A stretch of 64,000 bases of DNA from Actinoplanes nipponensis (GCF_016862275.1 NZ_BOMQ01000063.1:238895-302894); one strand, 5' to 3'. Shown: positions 39,722 through 48,529, numbered from the stretch's first letter. Made by a program: numbers and translations. The notes: generated by a model from the letters alone, not told the origin.

Positions 39722-40828
39722 ATGCGAGATAATTTACCGGTGCGGCAGCTCCAATTGTTCACGACGTCCGAACTGGCGCAGATGCGCGATCGCAGCGCGT
39801 CCCGTGGCCATTCTCCCGAGCGTGAGGAATTCCGTCGCGAGCATGAGCGCCATCGCGCTTGGGGCCTACAACAGCGGCACGCCCGGCGTCTCCGCCGCCT
39901 GCATGGCCCACGACCAGCCGCCGCCATGGGAGTCTGCCGACCGCACCGACCACTTCCGCTCCGGACTCCAGAGGCAGTGCCGGCGCAGGCGCAAGAATCA
40001 CCACCGCATAAAACACGCGAGCCACTATCGGCCCGACCGCAGCAGGCCACCACCGTCCAGGACAAGCAAGTCACTAACGAGCCGCACGCGAGACACCGCG
40101 CAAGGGACACGCGAACCGCTACCGAAGCGAGCACGGGAAGCAGTCCTCCACAGCCGGCAGCCGGCAGCCGGCAGCCGGCAAGGCGAGGGTGCTCGCGAAC
40201 AGGCCACTCAGGTCGAGGCCAGGCGCGGCGACGGCTCGGGCCGAAGGCTGGGCGAAACTGCGCTTCGCCCCTACCCGCACAGGGTCACGGGCAACGCGGC
40301 ATCCCACCCATCACGGTCGGCGAAGCATCGCCCCGGCACGCCGAAAGCCGCATCTCCCCTCCACCGAGCCAAGGCCACCGAAGTGCCTCCACCGAGCCAA
40401 GGCCACCGAAGTGCCACCGCAAGCCAAGGCCACCAAAGTGCCACCGTAAGCCTCAGTTGCCGAAGTGCCACCGCAAGCCACCGCCGCCGAGGGACCACCG
40501 AGCCACGGCCGGCCGGCGAAGACCCGGCAAAAGGTCGCCCGCAGAGCAAAACCGCCCGCTGGACGAAAAGCTCGGCGAAAGCCATCCGCCGAAACACGCC
40601 ACTCCACGAAGAATGCTTTCAGGAGACCACGGCCCGCAATTTACCGGCGAGCGCCGAAAGCATGCGGCAACGCCGCCCGCCACCACAAAAGAAAGGAAGA
40701 GGTCTCCCATCCACGCCAGTCCCGCAGCGACTCGGCCAGGCCCGAAGCCGGGCCTGGCCGAGAACAACCAGAACGAGGCACATTTCAGAACAGATCGCGC
40801 CGCCCCGCCATGTCCACCGTCGTGCTGA
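39722..40828 (+). CDS. Hypothetical protein: charged N-terminal segment with long low-complexity tail
   Basis: The first ~60 residues (VRQLQLFTTSELAQMRDRS, then SPEREEFRREHERHRAWGLQ) look like a conserved, charged helical segment known from unnamed actinomycete proteins. Start is ATG 39722 or GTG 39740. After about residue 70 the reading is Arg/Pro/His-rich and includes a repeated KCHRKP phrase; this part may be a frame kept open by composition, with the true gene ending earlier or decayed. The 3' end overlaps the convergent FAD-oxidase gene by 44 bases. No function can be given. A 7-bp CAGCCGG microrepeat lies near 40152-40180 within it. Confidence 0.35.
   Translation: MRDNLPVRQLQLFTTSELAQMRDRSASRGHSPEREEFRREHERHRAWGLQQRHARRLRRLHGPRPAAAMGVCRPHRPLPLRTPEAVPAQAQESPPHKTREPLSARPQQATTVQDKQVTNEPHARHRARDTRTATEASTGSSPPQPAAGSRQPARRGCSRTGHSGRGQARRRLGPKAGRNCASPLPAQGHGQRGIPPITVGEASPRHAESRISPPPSQGHRSASTEPRPPKCHRKPRPPKCHRKPQLPKCHRKPPPPRDHRATAGRRRPGKRSPAEQNRPLDEKLGESHPPKHATPRRMLSGDHGPQFTGERRKHAATPPATTKERKRSPIHASPAATRPGPKPGLAENNQNEAHFRTDRAAPPCPPSC
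40361..40490. repeat. Imperfect 25-28-bp tandem repeats
   Basis: Five imperfect units beginning CCACCG(A/C)(A)GCCAAGGCC or close variants and ending CCGAAGTG. Unit starts are near 40361, 40389, 40414, 40441 and 40468, so the period varies (28, 25, 27, 27). Irregular periods suggest unselected, non-coding sequence. Confidence 0.6.
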
Positions 40829-41948
40829 TCGGCGGCGGGGCGGCGATCACCACGCATCGGCCGCCCCGGGCCAGCAGCACCCCTCGCACCGCGTCCAGGA
40901 TTCCTTCGACCCGGGCCGGTGGCAGCGTGCCCGGCAGCACCGCGTGCACCGTGCCCAGCCCCGCCGATCCGCGCACCGGGACTGCCATCCCGGCCGCGTC
41001 CTGCAGTGCGTACACCGCTGCGTGCAGGTCGGCGATCGGGACCGCTATGCGCAGCGCCACGTCGTCGCGGTCGAAGGGGTACCTTCCCCACCATCGGGGG
41101 GCCGTCGGCGTCACCGTCGCTTCGTCGCCCAGGGCGGTCGCCACCTGCGCCGCCTGCCCTATCGCGTCCGCCGTGTCGCCCTCCAGCAGCACGGCCAGCG
41201 CCCCGCCCGCCGCGGGCCCGGACGGAGCCGGCAGGTCGACCTCGATCGCGCTCGGCGTCACCCGTTGGGCCAGCGTCGCCTCGACCAGGTCGCGCACCTG
41301 GAGCGGGGTCGTGGCCGGCGCCAGCACCCAGCGGCGCGCCGCCGGCAACGGCTGGAGGCGGAAGCCGGCCGACACGATCACGCCGGTCACCTCGGCGATG
41401 CCGGGGTTGCCGTTCTCGCCGTTGGACTCGGCCGGCACGCCGTCGACGCCCACGTAACTGATCCGCTCGACCTGCGCGGCGGGGCTGCCGTACCGGTGGC
41501 GCAGCGGGCCCGACTCGTTGACCGCGAGCATGCCGCCGATCGTCGCCGCCGGCGACGGCGGGTCGACCGCCAGGCGCTGGCCGCGCAGCGCCAGGGCCGC
41601 CTGCACCGCCCGCACCGGCGTGCCCGTGCCGATCTGGGCCGTGCGCTGCTGCGGGTCGTGGTCCCAGATGCCGTCCAGGCGGGCCGTGTCGAGCAGAAGG
41701 TCGATGCCCGGCGGCGGGCTGCCCCAGTCGATTTTGGAACCGGCGCCGCGCGGCAGCACCGCCAGGCCGCGCTCCGCCGCCAGGCGTAGCGTGTCCATCA
41801 CCGCGCGGGTCGTCGCCGGCGCCGCCACGAAGCTGGCCAGGTGGCCCGCCACCATGTCCGCCGCGACCGCCTCGCGGGCGAAGTCGGGGCCACAGATGTC
41901 GATCAGTGCGCGCAGCAGCGGCTCACGCCCGGGAAGCGCGGTCACCAT
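40785..41948 (-). CDS. FAD-binding oxidoreductase, GlcE-like
   Basis: Flavoprotein of 387 residues in the FAD_binding_4 (vanillyl-alcohol-oxidase-type) family. The FAD-binding half has TTRAVMDTLRLAAERGLAVLP, the Gly-rich PRGAGSKIDWGSPP, TAQIGTGTPVRAVQAAL and ATIGGMLAVNESGPLRHRYG. The length and short C-terminal domain resemble GlcE, a glycolate oxidase subunit, but no glcD or glcF lies nearby, so the substrate is open. GGGGAGGG precedes the ATG at 41948. It diverges from ptrB with 128 bases between the two starts. Confidence 0.75.
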   Translation of the reverse strand: MVTALPGREPLLRALIDICGPDFAREAVAADMVAGHLASFVAAPATTRAVMDTLRLAAERGLAVLPRGAGSKIDWGSPPPGIDLLLDTARLDGIWDHDPQQRTAQIGTGTPVRAVQAALALRGQRLAVDPPSPAATIGGMLAVNESGPLRHRYGSPAAQVERISYVGVDGVPAESNGENGNPGIAEVTGVIVSAGFRLQPLPAARRWVLAPATTPLQVRDLVEATLAQRVTPSAIEVDLPAPSGPAAGGALAVLLEGDTADAIGQAAQVATALGDEATVTPTAPRWWGRYPFDRDDVALRIAVPIADLHAAVYALQDAAGMAVPVRGSAGLGTVHAVLPGTLPPARVEGILDAVRGVLLARGGRCVVIAAPPPISTTVDMAGRRDLF

Positions 41949-41997
41949 CAGCCCTCCCCGAAGATCGCACAGCTCGAAGATCGTCCATTCTGGCCTA

Positions 41998-42014
41998 TCG
42001 TACACATGTTCGAA
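41998..42014. promoter_or_regulatory. Imperfect SOS-box-like palindrome
   Basis: CGTACACATGTTCG differs at one base from the actinobacterial LexA core CGAAC-N4-GTTCG. It lies in the divergent control region between the FAD-oxidase gene and ptrB, 64 bases before the ptrB start. LexA control is only a possibility here. Confidence 0.3.
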
Positions 42015-42076
42015 TGGCGAGGGGAGAGGTGCGTGTGGCCGCGACCGCGCCCGCCCGGCCGGTAACGTGGTTCAGC

Positions 42077-44173
42077 GTGACCACCGACATGCCCACGACC
42101 CCGCCCGCGGTCCGCCAGGTGCCCGCCGAGCGCACCTTCCACGGCGACACCGTCACGGACGAGTTCTCCTGGCTCGCCGAGAAGGAGAACCCGGACACGA
42201 TCGCCTACCTGGAGGCGGAGAACGCCTGGACCAAGGCGGCGACGGCGCACCTCACCGACCTGCAGGACACGGTCTTCCAGGAGATCAAGGGCCGCACCCA
42301 GGAGACGGACCTGTCGGTGCCCAGCCGCAAGGGCGGCTTCTGGTACTACACCCGCACGGTCGAGGGCAAGCAGTACGGCATCCAGTGCCGCGTCGCCGCC
42401 GCGCCCGGCGAGGTCGACCCGCCCGCCACCGGTGACGGCGCCCCGCTGCCGGGCGAGGAGGTGCTGCTCGACGGCAACCAGCTCGCCGAGGGCAAGGAGT
42501 TCTTCGCGCTCGGCACCTTCGACGTGAGCCCGGCCGGCGACCGGCTGGCCTACTCCGTCGACTTCGACGGCGACGAGCGTTTCGTGCTGAAGGTCAAGGA
42601 TCTGCGCATCGGCGAGGTGCTCAGCGACGAGGTCCCGGACACGTTCTACGGCAGCGCGTGGTCGGCCGACGGCTCCACCCTGTTCTACATCACCGTCGAC
42701 GACGCCTGGCGGCCCAACAAGGTCTGGCGGCACATCGTCGGGCAGCCCGCCACGGACGACGTCGTCGTCTACGAGGAGGCGGACGAGCGCTTCTGGGTCG
42801 GCGTGGAGCTGACCCGCAGCGAGAAGTTCATCGTCATCGACGCCAACAGCAAGGTGACCAGCGAGGTCCGGGTCATCGACGCGGCGGCGCCGACGGCCGA
42901 GCCCGCAGTGATCCGGGAACGGGTCCAGGGCCTGGAGTACTCCGTCGAGCACCACGGTCACCGGTTCCTGATCCTGCACAACGAGAACGCCGAGGACTTC
43001 GCGCTGGCGTACACCTCGGTGGACAACCCGGGCGACTGGGTGGAGCTGATCCCGCACCAGAGCGGCACCCGGCTGGAGTCGGTCGACGCGTTCCAGCGGC
43101 ACCTGGTCGTCTCGCTGCGCCGCGACGGGCTGACCGGGCTGCGGGTGATCGCCGACGGCAGCACGGACAGCTACGACATGGAGTTCCCCGAGCCGCTGTA
43201 CAGCGTCGGGCTGGCCGGCAACCCCGAGTACGACACGAACATCGTGCGGATCAGCTACACCTCGATGGTCACGCCGGACTCGGTCTACGACGTCGACCTG
43301 ATCACCCGCTCGATGGTGCTGCGTAAGCAGAAGCCGGTGCTCGGCGGGTACGACCCGGCCGACTACGAGCAGTTCCGCGAGTGGGCGGTCGCCGACGACG
43401 GCACCCGGGTGCCGATCTCGCTGGTGGCCCGCAAGGGCACGCCGCGCAACGGCACCGCGCCGCTGCTGCTCTACGGCTACGGCTCGTACGAGATCAGCAT
43501 GGACCCGTACTTCTCCATCGCCCGCCTCTCGCTGCTGGACCGCGGCGTCGTCTACGCCATCGCGCACGTCCGCGGCGGCGGCGAGATGGGCCGGCGCTGG
43601 TACGAGGACGGCAAGATGCTGACCAAGAAGAACACCTTCACCGACTTCGTGGCGTGCGCCCGGGCGCTCGTGGCGGCGTCGTGGACCACGCCGGAGCGGC
43701 TGGTGGCGCGCGGCGGCTCGGCGGGCGGCCTGCTGATGGGCGCGGTGGCCAACCTGGCGCCGGAGGCCTTCGCGGGCATCGTCGCCCAGGTGCCGTTCGT
43801 GGACCCGCTGACCTCCATCCTGGACCCGTCGCTGCCGTTGACCGTGACGGAGTGGGAGGAGTGGGGCAACCCGCTGGAGGACGCCGACGTGTACGCGTAC
43901 ATGAAGTCGTACAGCCCGTACGAGAACGTCGGGAAGCTGGCGTACCCGAAGATCCTCGCCGTGACCAGCCTGAACGACACCCGGGTGCTGTATCACGAGC
44001 CGGCCAAGTGGATCGCCCGGCTGCGCTCGGTGGCGCCCGAGGGCGCGTACCTGTTGAAGACCGAGATGGGCGCCGGGCACGGCGGCCCCAGCGGCCGTTA
44101 CGACGCCTGGAAGGAGGAGGCCTTCGTGACCGCCTGGATCCTGGACACGGCGGGCCTCGCCGAGGCTCGCTAG
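42077..44173 (+). CDS. ptrB: Oligopeptidase B (S9A prolyl oligopeptidase family)
   Basis: Cytoplasmic serine peptidase of 698 residues, cleaving short peptides after basic residues. N-terminal PPAVRQVPAERTFHGDTVTDEF opens a seven-bladed propeller (about 80-410), followed by the hydrolase. The active-site Ser is in RGGSAGGLLMG (near 548), the Asp in LNDTRVLYHEPAKW, and the His in GAGHGGPSGRYDAW. The stretch LLLYGYGSYEISMDPYF is typical of PtrB. I chose the GTG at 42077 (VTTDMPTTPPA); ATG 42089 is an alternative. A strong terminator-like hairpin follows the stop. Confidence 0.9.
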   Translation: MTTDMPTTPPAVRQVPAERTFHGDTVTDEFSWLAEKENPDTIAYLEAENAWTKAATAHLTDLQDTVFQEIKGRTQETDLSVPSRKGGFWYYTRTVEGKQYGIQCRVAAAPGEVDPPATGDGAPLPGEEVLLDGNQLAEGKEFFALGTFDVSPAGDRLAYSVDFDGDERFVLKVKDLRIGEVLSDEVPDTFYGSAWSADGSTLFYITVDDAWRPNKVWRHIVGQPATDDVVVYEEADERFWVGVELTRSEKFIVIDANSKVTSEVRVIDAAAPTAEPAVIRERVQGLEYSVEHHGHRFLILHNENAEDFALAYTSVDNPGDWVELIPHQSGTRLESVDAFQRHLVVSLRRDGLTGLRVIADGSTDSYDMEFPEPLYSVGLAGNPEYDTNIVRISYTSMVTPDSVYDVDLITRSMVLRKQKPVLGGYDPADYEQFREWAVADDGTRVPISLVARKGTPRNGTAPLLLYGYGSYEISMDPYFSIARLSLLDRGVVYAIAHVRGGGEMGRRWYEDGKMLTKKNTFTDFVACARALVAASWTTPERLVARGGSAGGLLMGAVANLAPEAFAGIVAQVPFVDPLTSILDPSLPLTVTEWEEWGNPLEDADVYAYMKSYSPYENVGKLAYPKILAVTSLNDTRVLYHEPAKWIARLRSVAPEGAYLLKTEMGAGHGGPSGRYDAWKEEAFVTAWILDTAGLAEAR

Positions 44174-44176
44174 GCT

Positions 44177-44208
44177 CCGGGGGCCCGGCCGCTGCGGCCG
44201 GGCCCCGG
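44177..44208 (+). terminator. Strong GC hairpin after ptrB
   Basis: GGGCCCGGCC and GGCCGGGCCC pair perfectly around GCTGC, extendable outwards by several G-C pairs. It lies between the converging ptrB and FtsX genes and may serve both. No T-run follows. Confidence 0.75.
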
Positions 44209-44211
44209 GCC

Positions 44212-45738
44212 TCAGGCGATCCGCAGCTCGTCGAGGTCGGTGCTGCGGCGCAGGAAGATCAGGCCCACGCCGACCACCAGCAGCATGACGAGCAGGGCGG
44301 CGCCGCCGAGCACGGCCAGCTGGCCCAGCGGCACCGGCACGGCCAGGGTGACCTCGGGACTGAGGTGCCAGTACGGCGAGGTGAGGTCAGCGCACTGCGC
44401 CTCGGTGCCGTCGCAGGTCCCGCCGCCCCCGGCGGTCGCCTCCTGGGCGACCCCGCGGACCAGGCTCAGCCCCACGGTGAGCGCCACCAGGACGGCCGGC
44501 ACCAGCGGGGTCAGCGTCTGCCAGGCCAGCGATTCGCCCAGCACGCGGCGCGGCACCCCGGCCGCCACCAGCGCGGCGTAGGTGCGGCGGCGGGTCACGA
44601 TGCCCTCGGCGAGGGCCACCATGATGCCGGCGGCGGCCACCACCACGCCGACGGCCACGGCGACGCGGACCAGGTCGACGGAGTTGAGGTAGAAGCTGTT
44701 CTCGGCGCCGTAGCCTTCGCCGCCGTCGGCGCTCAGCCTGTCCGCGGCGTCGGAGGCGGCGAACTGGGTGACCATGTAGGCGCGGTAGCCGAGCACCCCG
44801 GCCCCGATCACCAGCGCGGCCAGCAGGGCGGAGAGCGTGCGGCTGCCGTTCCACGGGTCGGCCATCAGGTGCCGGCCCGCGAGCAGGACGGCCGGGCGGC
44901 GGCCGAAGCGGTGCAGCAGCCGGCCGCCGGTGTAGCTGATCCAGCCGGTGCCGACCACCACTCCGACGACCGCGAGCAGCACCACGACGAACGCCCCGGC
45001 GATCGACAGGTCCCGGCCGGTCGATCCGCCCGCGTGGGCCAGGAACTCCCCCAACGGCCGGATGACGAACGGCACGAACACCCCGGCGAGGATCAGCACC
45101 CCGGGCCAGAGCCGGGGTTTGCGGGACCGGGTGCGCCGCACCACGCCGAGCGGCGTGATGATCACCCGGCGGAGCAGGAAGGCGCCAATCAGCCCGGCGA
45201 GCACCGGCACCAGCAGCAGGACCAGGACGAAGGCCGCGATACCGGGCAGCACGTCGGTGGGCAGCGGCCGCCGGCCGTCCGCCTCCGGGTGGTCGAGCAG
45301 CACGCGCAGGGCCAGGAAGACACCGGTGCCGAGCAGCGAGCCGAGCAGGGCCGCGGTCGCCGTCTCGGCGGCGGCCAGCAGGACCGCCTGCCCGGGTGTC
45401 GCGCCGGCCAGGCGCAGGGCGGCCAGGCGGCGGTCCCGGGCTGGGCTGCCGAAGCGGATGCTCTGCCCGGCCAGGAACAGCACCGGTACGGCGAGCAGCA
45501 GCAGCGTCATCACCACGCCGGGGCGCAGCCCGGGCTCGGCGATGAGCGGGCTGCTGTACCGGGTGTTCCAGGCCGCCGAGCCGTCCCCGGGGTCACCGAG
45601 TTCCGGCACCGCCCCCACCGTCGCCGCGGCGAGCAGCACGACCGCGGCCAGCACCGCACTCGCCGCGGTGAACGCCATGCGCAGCGCGTCGGTCCGGCCG
45701 CCGCCGGCCGCCAGCCGCACCAGCGTGGCCGGTTTCAT
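44212..45738 (-). CDS. FtsX-like ABC transporter permease
   Basis: Membrane permease of 508 residues with about ten helices in two halves, the FtsX arrangement of type VII (MacB-like) ABC systems. Such systems move lipids or peptides or transmit conformational signals. The first half has TDALRMAFTAASAVLAAVVLL and a loop containing PELGDPGDGSAAWNTRYSS; the second half has MVALAEGIVTRRRTYAALVAAG, a recognisable FtsX segment. The ATG at 45738 overlaps the stop of the ATPase gene. PadR, ATPase and permease form an operon typical of antimicrobial- or stress-responsive exporters. Confidence 0.85.
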   Translation of the reverse strand: MKPATLVRLAAGGGRTDALRMAFTAASAVLAAVVLLAAATVGAVPELGDPGDGSAAWNTRYSSPLIAEPGLRPGVVMTLLLLAVPVLFLAGQSIRFGSPARDRRLAALRLAGATPGQAVLLAAAETATAALLGSLLGTGVFLALRVLLDHPEADGRRPLPTDVLPGIAAFVLVLLLVPVLAGLIGAFLLRRVIITPLGVVRRTRSRKPRLWPGVLILAGVFVPFVIRPLGEFLAHAGGSTGRDLSIAGAFVVVLLAVVGVVVGTGWISYTGGRLLHRFGRRPAVLLAGRHLMADPWNGSRTLSALLAALVIGAGVLGYRAYMVTQFAASDAADRLSADGGEGYGAENSFYLNSVDLVRVAVAVGVVVAAAGIMVALAEGIVTRRRTYAALVAAGVPRRVLGESLAWQTLTPLVPAVLVALTVGLSLVRGVAQEATAGGGGTCDGTEAQCADLTSPYWHLSPEVTLAVPVPLGQLAVLGGAALLVMLLVVGVGLIFLRRSTDLDELRIA

Positions 45739-46424
45739 GCGCCCAGGCCCAGGCCGAGACCGGTCGGGTCGAGCACGCCGTCGCGGAGCGCGACCTCGCG
45801 GTCGGCGTACGCGGCGATCCGCGGCTCGTGGGTGACCAGCACGACCGAGGTGCCCTGCTCCCGGGCCACGTGCACGATCTCGGTCAGCACCTGCTCGCCG
45901 GTCAGCACGTCCAGCGCGCCGGTCGGCTCGTCGGCGAACAGCACCCGGGGCTCGGTGACCAGCGCCCGGGCCACCGCGCAGCGCTGCTGCTGGCCGCCGG
46001 ACATCGCGCCGGGCAGCTGGTCGGCCAGGTCCCCGACGCCGAACCGGCCGAGCCACAGCGTTGCGCTCTTCCGCGCTTCTCGCCGCCCCGAACCGGCGAG
46101 AAGCAACGGAAGAGCGACGTTCTCGGCGGCCGTCAGCTCCGGCACGAGCTGGCCGAACTGGAACAGCACCCCGAAGTCGGTGCGCCGCAGCCGGGACCGG
46201 GCGGCCTCGCTCCACAGCCCGATGTCCTGGTCGCGATAGCGCACCTCGCCCGCGTCGGTCCGCAGGATGCCGGCGAGGCAGTGCAGCAGCGTGGACTTGC
46301 CGCAGCCGCTCGGACCGGTGACGGCGACGATCTCGCCCGCGGCGACGGAGATGTCGAGGCCGCGCAGGGCCGGCGTGGGGCCGTACGAGCGGTACAGGCC
46401 GGTCCCGGTGAGCAGGGCGGTCAT
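45735..46424 (-). CDS. ABC transporter ATP-binding protein (MacB/LolD type)
   Basis: ATPase of 229 residues with Walker A GPSGCGKSTLLHCLAG, signature AMSGGQQQRCAVARALV, Walker B PRVLFADEPTGALD, and the switch His in LVTHEPRIAAYADR. It pairs with the FtsX-like permease downstream. Start ATG at 46424 overlaps the PadR stop (ATGA). Inside the gene, at 46064-46116, lies a striking inverted repeat (see its own entry); the encoded segment GSGRREARKSATLW still fits the family. Confidence 0.9.
   Translation of the reverse strand: MTALLTGTGLYRSYGPTPALRGLDISVAAGEIVAVTGPSGCGKSTLLHCLAGILRTDAGEVRYRDQDIGLWSEAARSRLRRTDFGVLFQFGQLVPELTAAENVALPLLLAGSGRREARKSATLWLGRFGVGDLADQLPGAMSGGQQQRCAVARALVTEPRVLFADEPTGALDVLTGEQVLTEIVHVAREQGTSVVLVTHEPRIAAYADREVALRDGVLDPTGLGLGLGA
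46064..46116. repeat. Long interrupted inverted repeat within the ABC ATPase gene
   Basis: Left arm 46064-46085 reads CGCTCTTCCG, C, GCTTCTCGCCG. Right arm 46094-46116 reads CGGCGAGAAGC, AA, CGGAAGAGCG. The arms pair over 21 bases apart from one small internal bulge, with an 8-base loop. Such a hairpin is unusual inside a coding region. Confidence 0.75.
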
Positions 46425-46957
46425 GTGATCACCTCTTGATGCAGGTCGGTGACGCGCGCGAGGGTGGTCTGCAGCCAGCGGAGGTCCGCGTCGAGATGGG
46501 CGATGGCGTAGTCGGCGGCGACGACGTCCCCGGCGGAGGCGTCGCGCGCGGTCTTGACCGCGGTGAGCTCGCGCAGCCGGGCGACGTGGGCGGCGCGCTG
46601 GGCGATGAGGTAGTCGGTGGCCGCGGCCGCGCCGGAGGCCAGCAGGCTGACGACGACCTTGGCGAACAGCGTGCTGGAGACGTACGGGGCGGGCGGCTCG
46701 ACGGCGGCCAGCCACTCGTCGAGTCGCTGCCGGCCGGCGTCGGTGAGCGCGTACGAGGTGCGGTCGGGGCCGCCCTCGCGGTCCTGGCCGGTCTGTGCCA
46801 CCAGGCCGTCGCGCTCGAGGCGGCCGAGGGTGGCGTAGACCTGGCCGAAGGCGAGCGGTTTGGCCCGGGGCAGCCGCTCGTCGTGCGCCTTCTTCAGCTC
46901 GTACCCGTGTTGCGGGCCGGCGCAGAGCAGCCCGAGCAGCACGTGGGAGGTCGACAC
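46421..46957 (-). CDS. PadR-family transcriptional regulator
   Basis: Winged-helix regulator of 178 residues in the PadR family. The N-terminal domain (HVLLGLLCAGPQHGYELKKA, FGQVYATLGRLERDGLV, DRTSYALTDAGRQRLDEW) is clear, followed by a helical C-terminal dimerisation part. I chose the GTG at 46957 rather than 46966 because a perfect palindrome overlaps the upstream codon. First gene of the PadR-ATPase-FtsX operon, which it presumably represses until a ligand appears, in the manner of LmrR. Confidence 0.85.
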   Translation of the reverse strand: MSTSHVLLGLLCAGPQHGYELKKAHDERLPRAKPLAFGQVYATLGRLERDGLVAQTGQDREGGPDRTSYALTDAGRQRLDEWLAAVEPPAPYVSSTLFAKVVVSLLASGAAAATDYLIAQRAAHVARLRELTAVKTARDASAGDVVAADYAIAHLDADLRWLQTTLARVTDLHQEVIT

Positions 46958-46965
46958 CCCACCCA

Positions 46966-46984
46966 CTATTCACTCAGTGAATAG
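46966..46984. promoter_or_regulatory. Perfect palindrome, likely PadR operator
   Basis: CTATTCACTCAGTGAATAG is an exact inverted repeat around a single central base, ending 8 bases before the chosen PadR start. It is AT-rich against this genome, so it probably overlaps the -10 region of the operon promoter. Confidence 0.65.
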
Positions 46985-46990
46985 CGCAGG

Positions 46991-48529
46991 TCAAGTCCTG
47001 CGCAGCGCGACCACCGCGATGTCGTCGGCCTGCTCGCCGGGGCCGGCCAGCCGGACCAGCAGCCGCTGGCAGAAGGCGTCCAGGCTGGGCTCCACCTCGG
47101 CCGCGCAGGCCGCCAGCGCGGCCAGGCCCACGTCGATGTCCGCGTCCCGGCGTTCGATCAGGCCGTCGGTGTAGAGCACCAGCGTGCCGCCCGGCGGCAG
47201 CACGAACTCCAGGTCGGCCGGCCGGGGCGCGGTGATGCCCAGCAGCGGCCCGCGCGGGGCCAGGAACCGCGGCTGCCCGTCCACCTGCAGCAGCGGCGGC
47301 AGATGACCGGCGCTGGCCAGCCGTACGCGGCCCGTGTCCGGTTCCAGCGTCAGCAGGCACAGCGTCGCCGACTCGGCCGGCAGCACCGTGCGCATGAAGC
47401 GGTTGACCAGCTCCAGCACGGCGCCCGGCGGGTGGCCCTCGACCGCGTACGCGCGGACGGCGTGCCGCACCTCGGCCATCACCGTCGCGGCGTGCAGCGA
47501 GTGCCCGGCCACGTCGCCGATCGCCACCAGCAGCCGGCCGTCCAGCATGGTGAGCTCGTAGAAGTCGCCGCCCACCTCGGTCTGCGCGCCGGCCGGCTCG
47601 TAGCGGACCGCCAGCTCCAGCCCGGGCACGTCGGGCAGCCGGGACTGCAGCAGGCTGCGCTGCAACGTGACGGCGATGCGGTGCTCCTCGTCGTACGAGC
47701 GCTGCGCCTCCACCGCGGCCGCCACCGCCTGCGCGAGCTGGCGCAGCACCGGAAAGCCCGGGCTCTGCGTGCCGGCCGGGACGGCCACGTAGACCGGCGT
47801 GCGGTCGGCCCGCAGCCGGGCCGACGCCACCGCGACCGTGTCGCCCTCCGGCCAGGGCCCGGCGGCGCTCCACCCGGCCGGATCATCGGTTCGCAGGGTC
47901 GACCCGACCGCGATCTCGTGATGATCCATCGACCAGGGCCGCACCACCGACGCGGCGCCGTGGGCGACCGCGGCCAGGCCGTCGCCCTCGGAGGTCTCGG
48001 CGACGACCACGATCGGGCCGCCGAAGATCTCGTACGCCCCGTCGGCCGCCGCCTGCAGCAGGCCGGGCAGGGTGGAGGCCGAGTTGATGGCCAGCGTGGT
48101 CTCGGCCAGCCGGATCATCCGGGCGGCCAGCGTCTCGGCGCGCTGCCGGGCCCGGTAGTACCGCAGGACTGCCTGGGCGGTGGCGATCAGCTCGTCCGGC
48201 TCGATCGGCTCGACCAGGTACGCGTCCGCGCCCCGGTTCAGGCCCTGGGTCCGGTCGACCACGTCCACCGCGTGCGCCGACACGTGGATGACCGGCAGGA
48301 CGCCGTACGCAGGGTCGGTCTTGATCCGCTCGCAGACCTCGAAGCCGTTCATGTCGGGCAGCTTGACGTCCAGCACCACCAGGTCCACGTCGGCCTCGGT
48401 GAGCCGGCGCAGGGCCTCCCCGCCGGTCTCGGCCTCGAGCACCGAGAAGCCTGCCCGGGACAGCCAGCTCACCAGCAGATACCGCTTGGTCGCGCTGTCG
48501 TCGACGACCAGCACGGTGGCCGGCGTCAT
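46991..48529 (-). CDS. Receiver - GAF - SpoIIE phosphatase
   Basis: Protein of 512 residues, final gene of the stressosome-type operon. An N-terminal receiver has phospho-Asp54 in LVVLDVKLPDMNGFE. A GAF-like region (about 140-290) and a PP2C/SpoIIE domain from about 310 follow, with QTEVGGDFYEL, VAIGDVAGHSLHAA, GHLPPLLQV and LYTDGLIERRD. Phosphorylation by the adjacent kinase would control dephosphorylation of a STAS antagonist, like RsbU with RsbT replaced by a two-component input. The ATG at 48529 overlaps the kinase stop (ATGA). The stop lies 34 bases from the divergent PadR gene control region. Confidence 0.88.
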   Translation of the reverse strand: MTPATVLVVDDSATKRYLLVSWLSRAGFSVLEAETGGEALRRLTEADVDLVVLDVKLPDMNGFEVCERIKTDPAYGVLPVIHVSAHAVDVVDRTQGLNRGADAYLVEPIEPDELIATAQAVLRYYRARQRAETLAARMIRLAETTLAINSASTLPGLLQAAADGAYEIFGGPIVVVAETSEGDGLAAVAHGAASVVRPWSMDHHEIAVGSTLRTDDPAGWSAAGPWPEGDTVAVASARLRADRTPVYVAVPAGTQSPGFPVLRQLAQAVAAAVEAQRSYDEEHRIAVTLQRSLLQSRLPDVPGLELAVRYEPAGAQTEVGGDFYELTMLDGRLLVAIGDVAGHSLHAATVMAEVRHAVRAYAVEGHPPGAVLELVNRFMRTVLPAESATLCLLTLEPDTGRVRLASAGHLPPLLQVDGQPRFLAPRGPLLGITAPRPADLEFVLPPGGTLVLYTDGLIERRDADIDVGLAALAACAAEVEPSLDAFCQRLLVRLAGPGEQADDIAVVALRRT

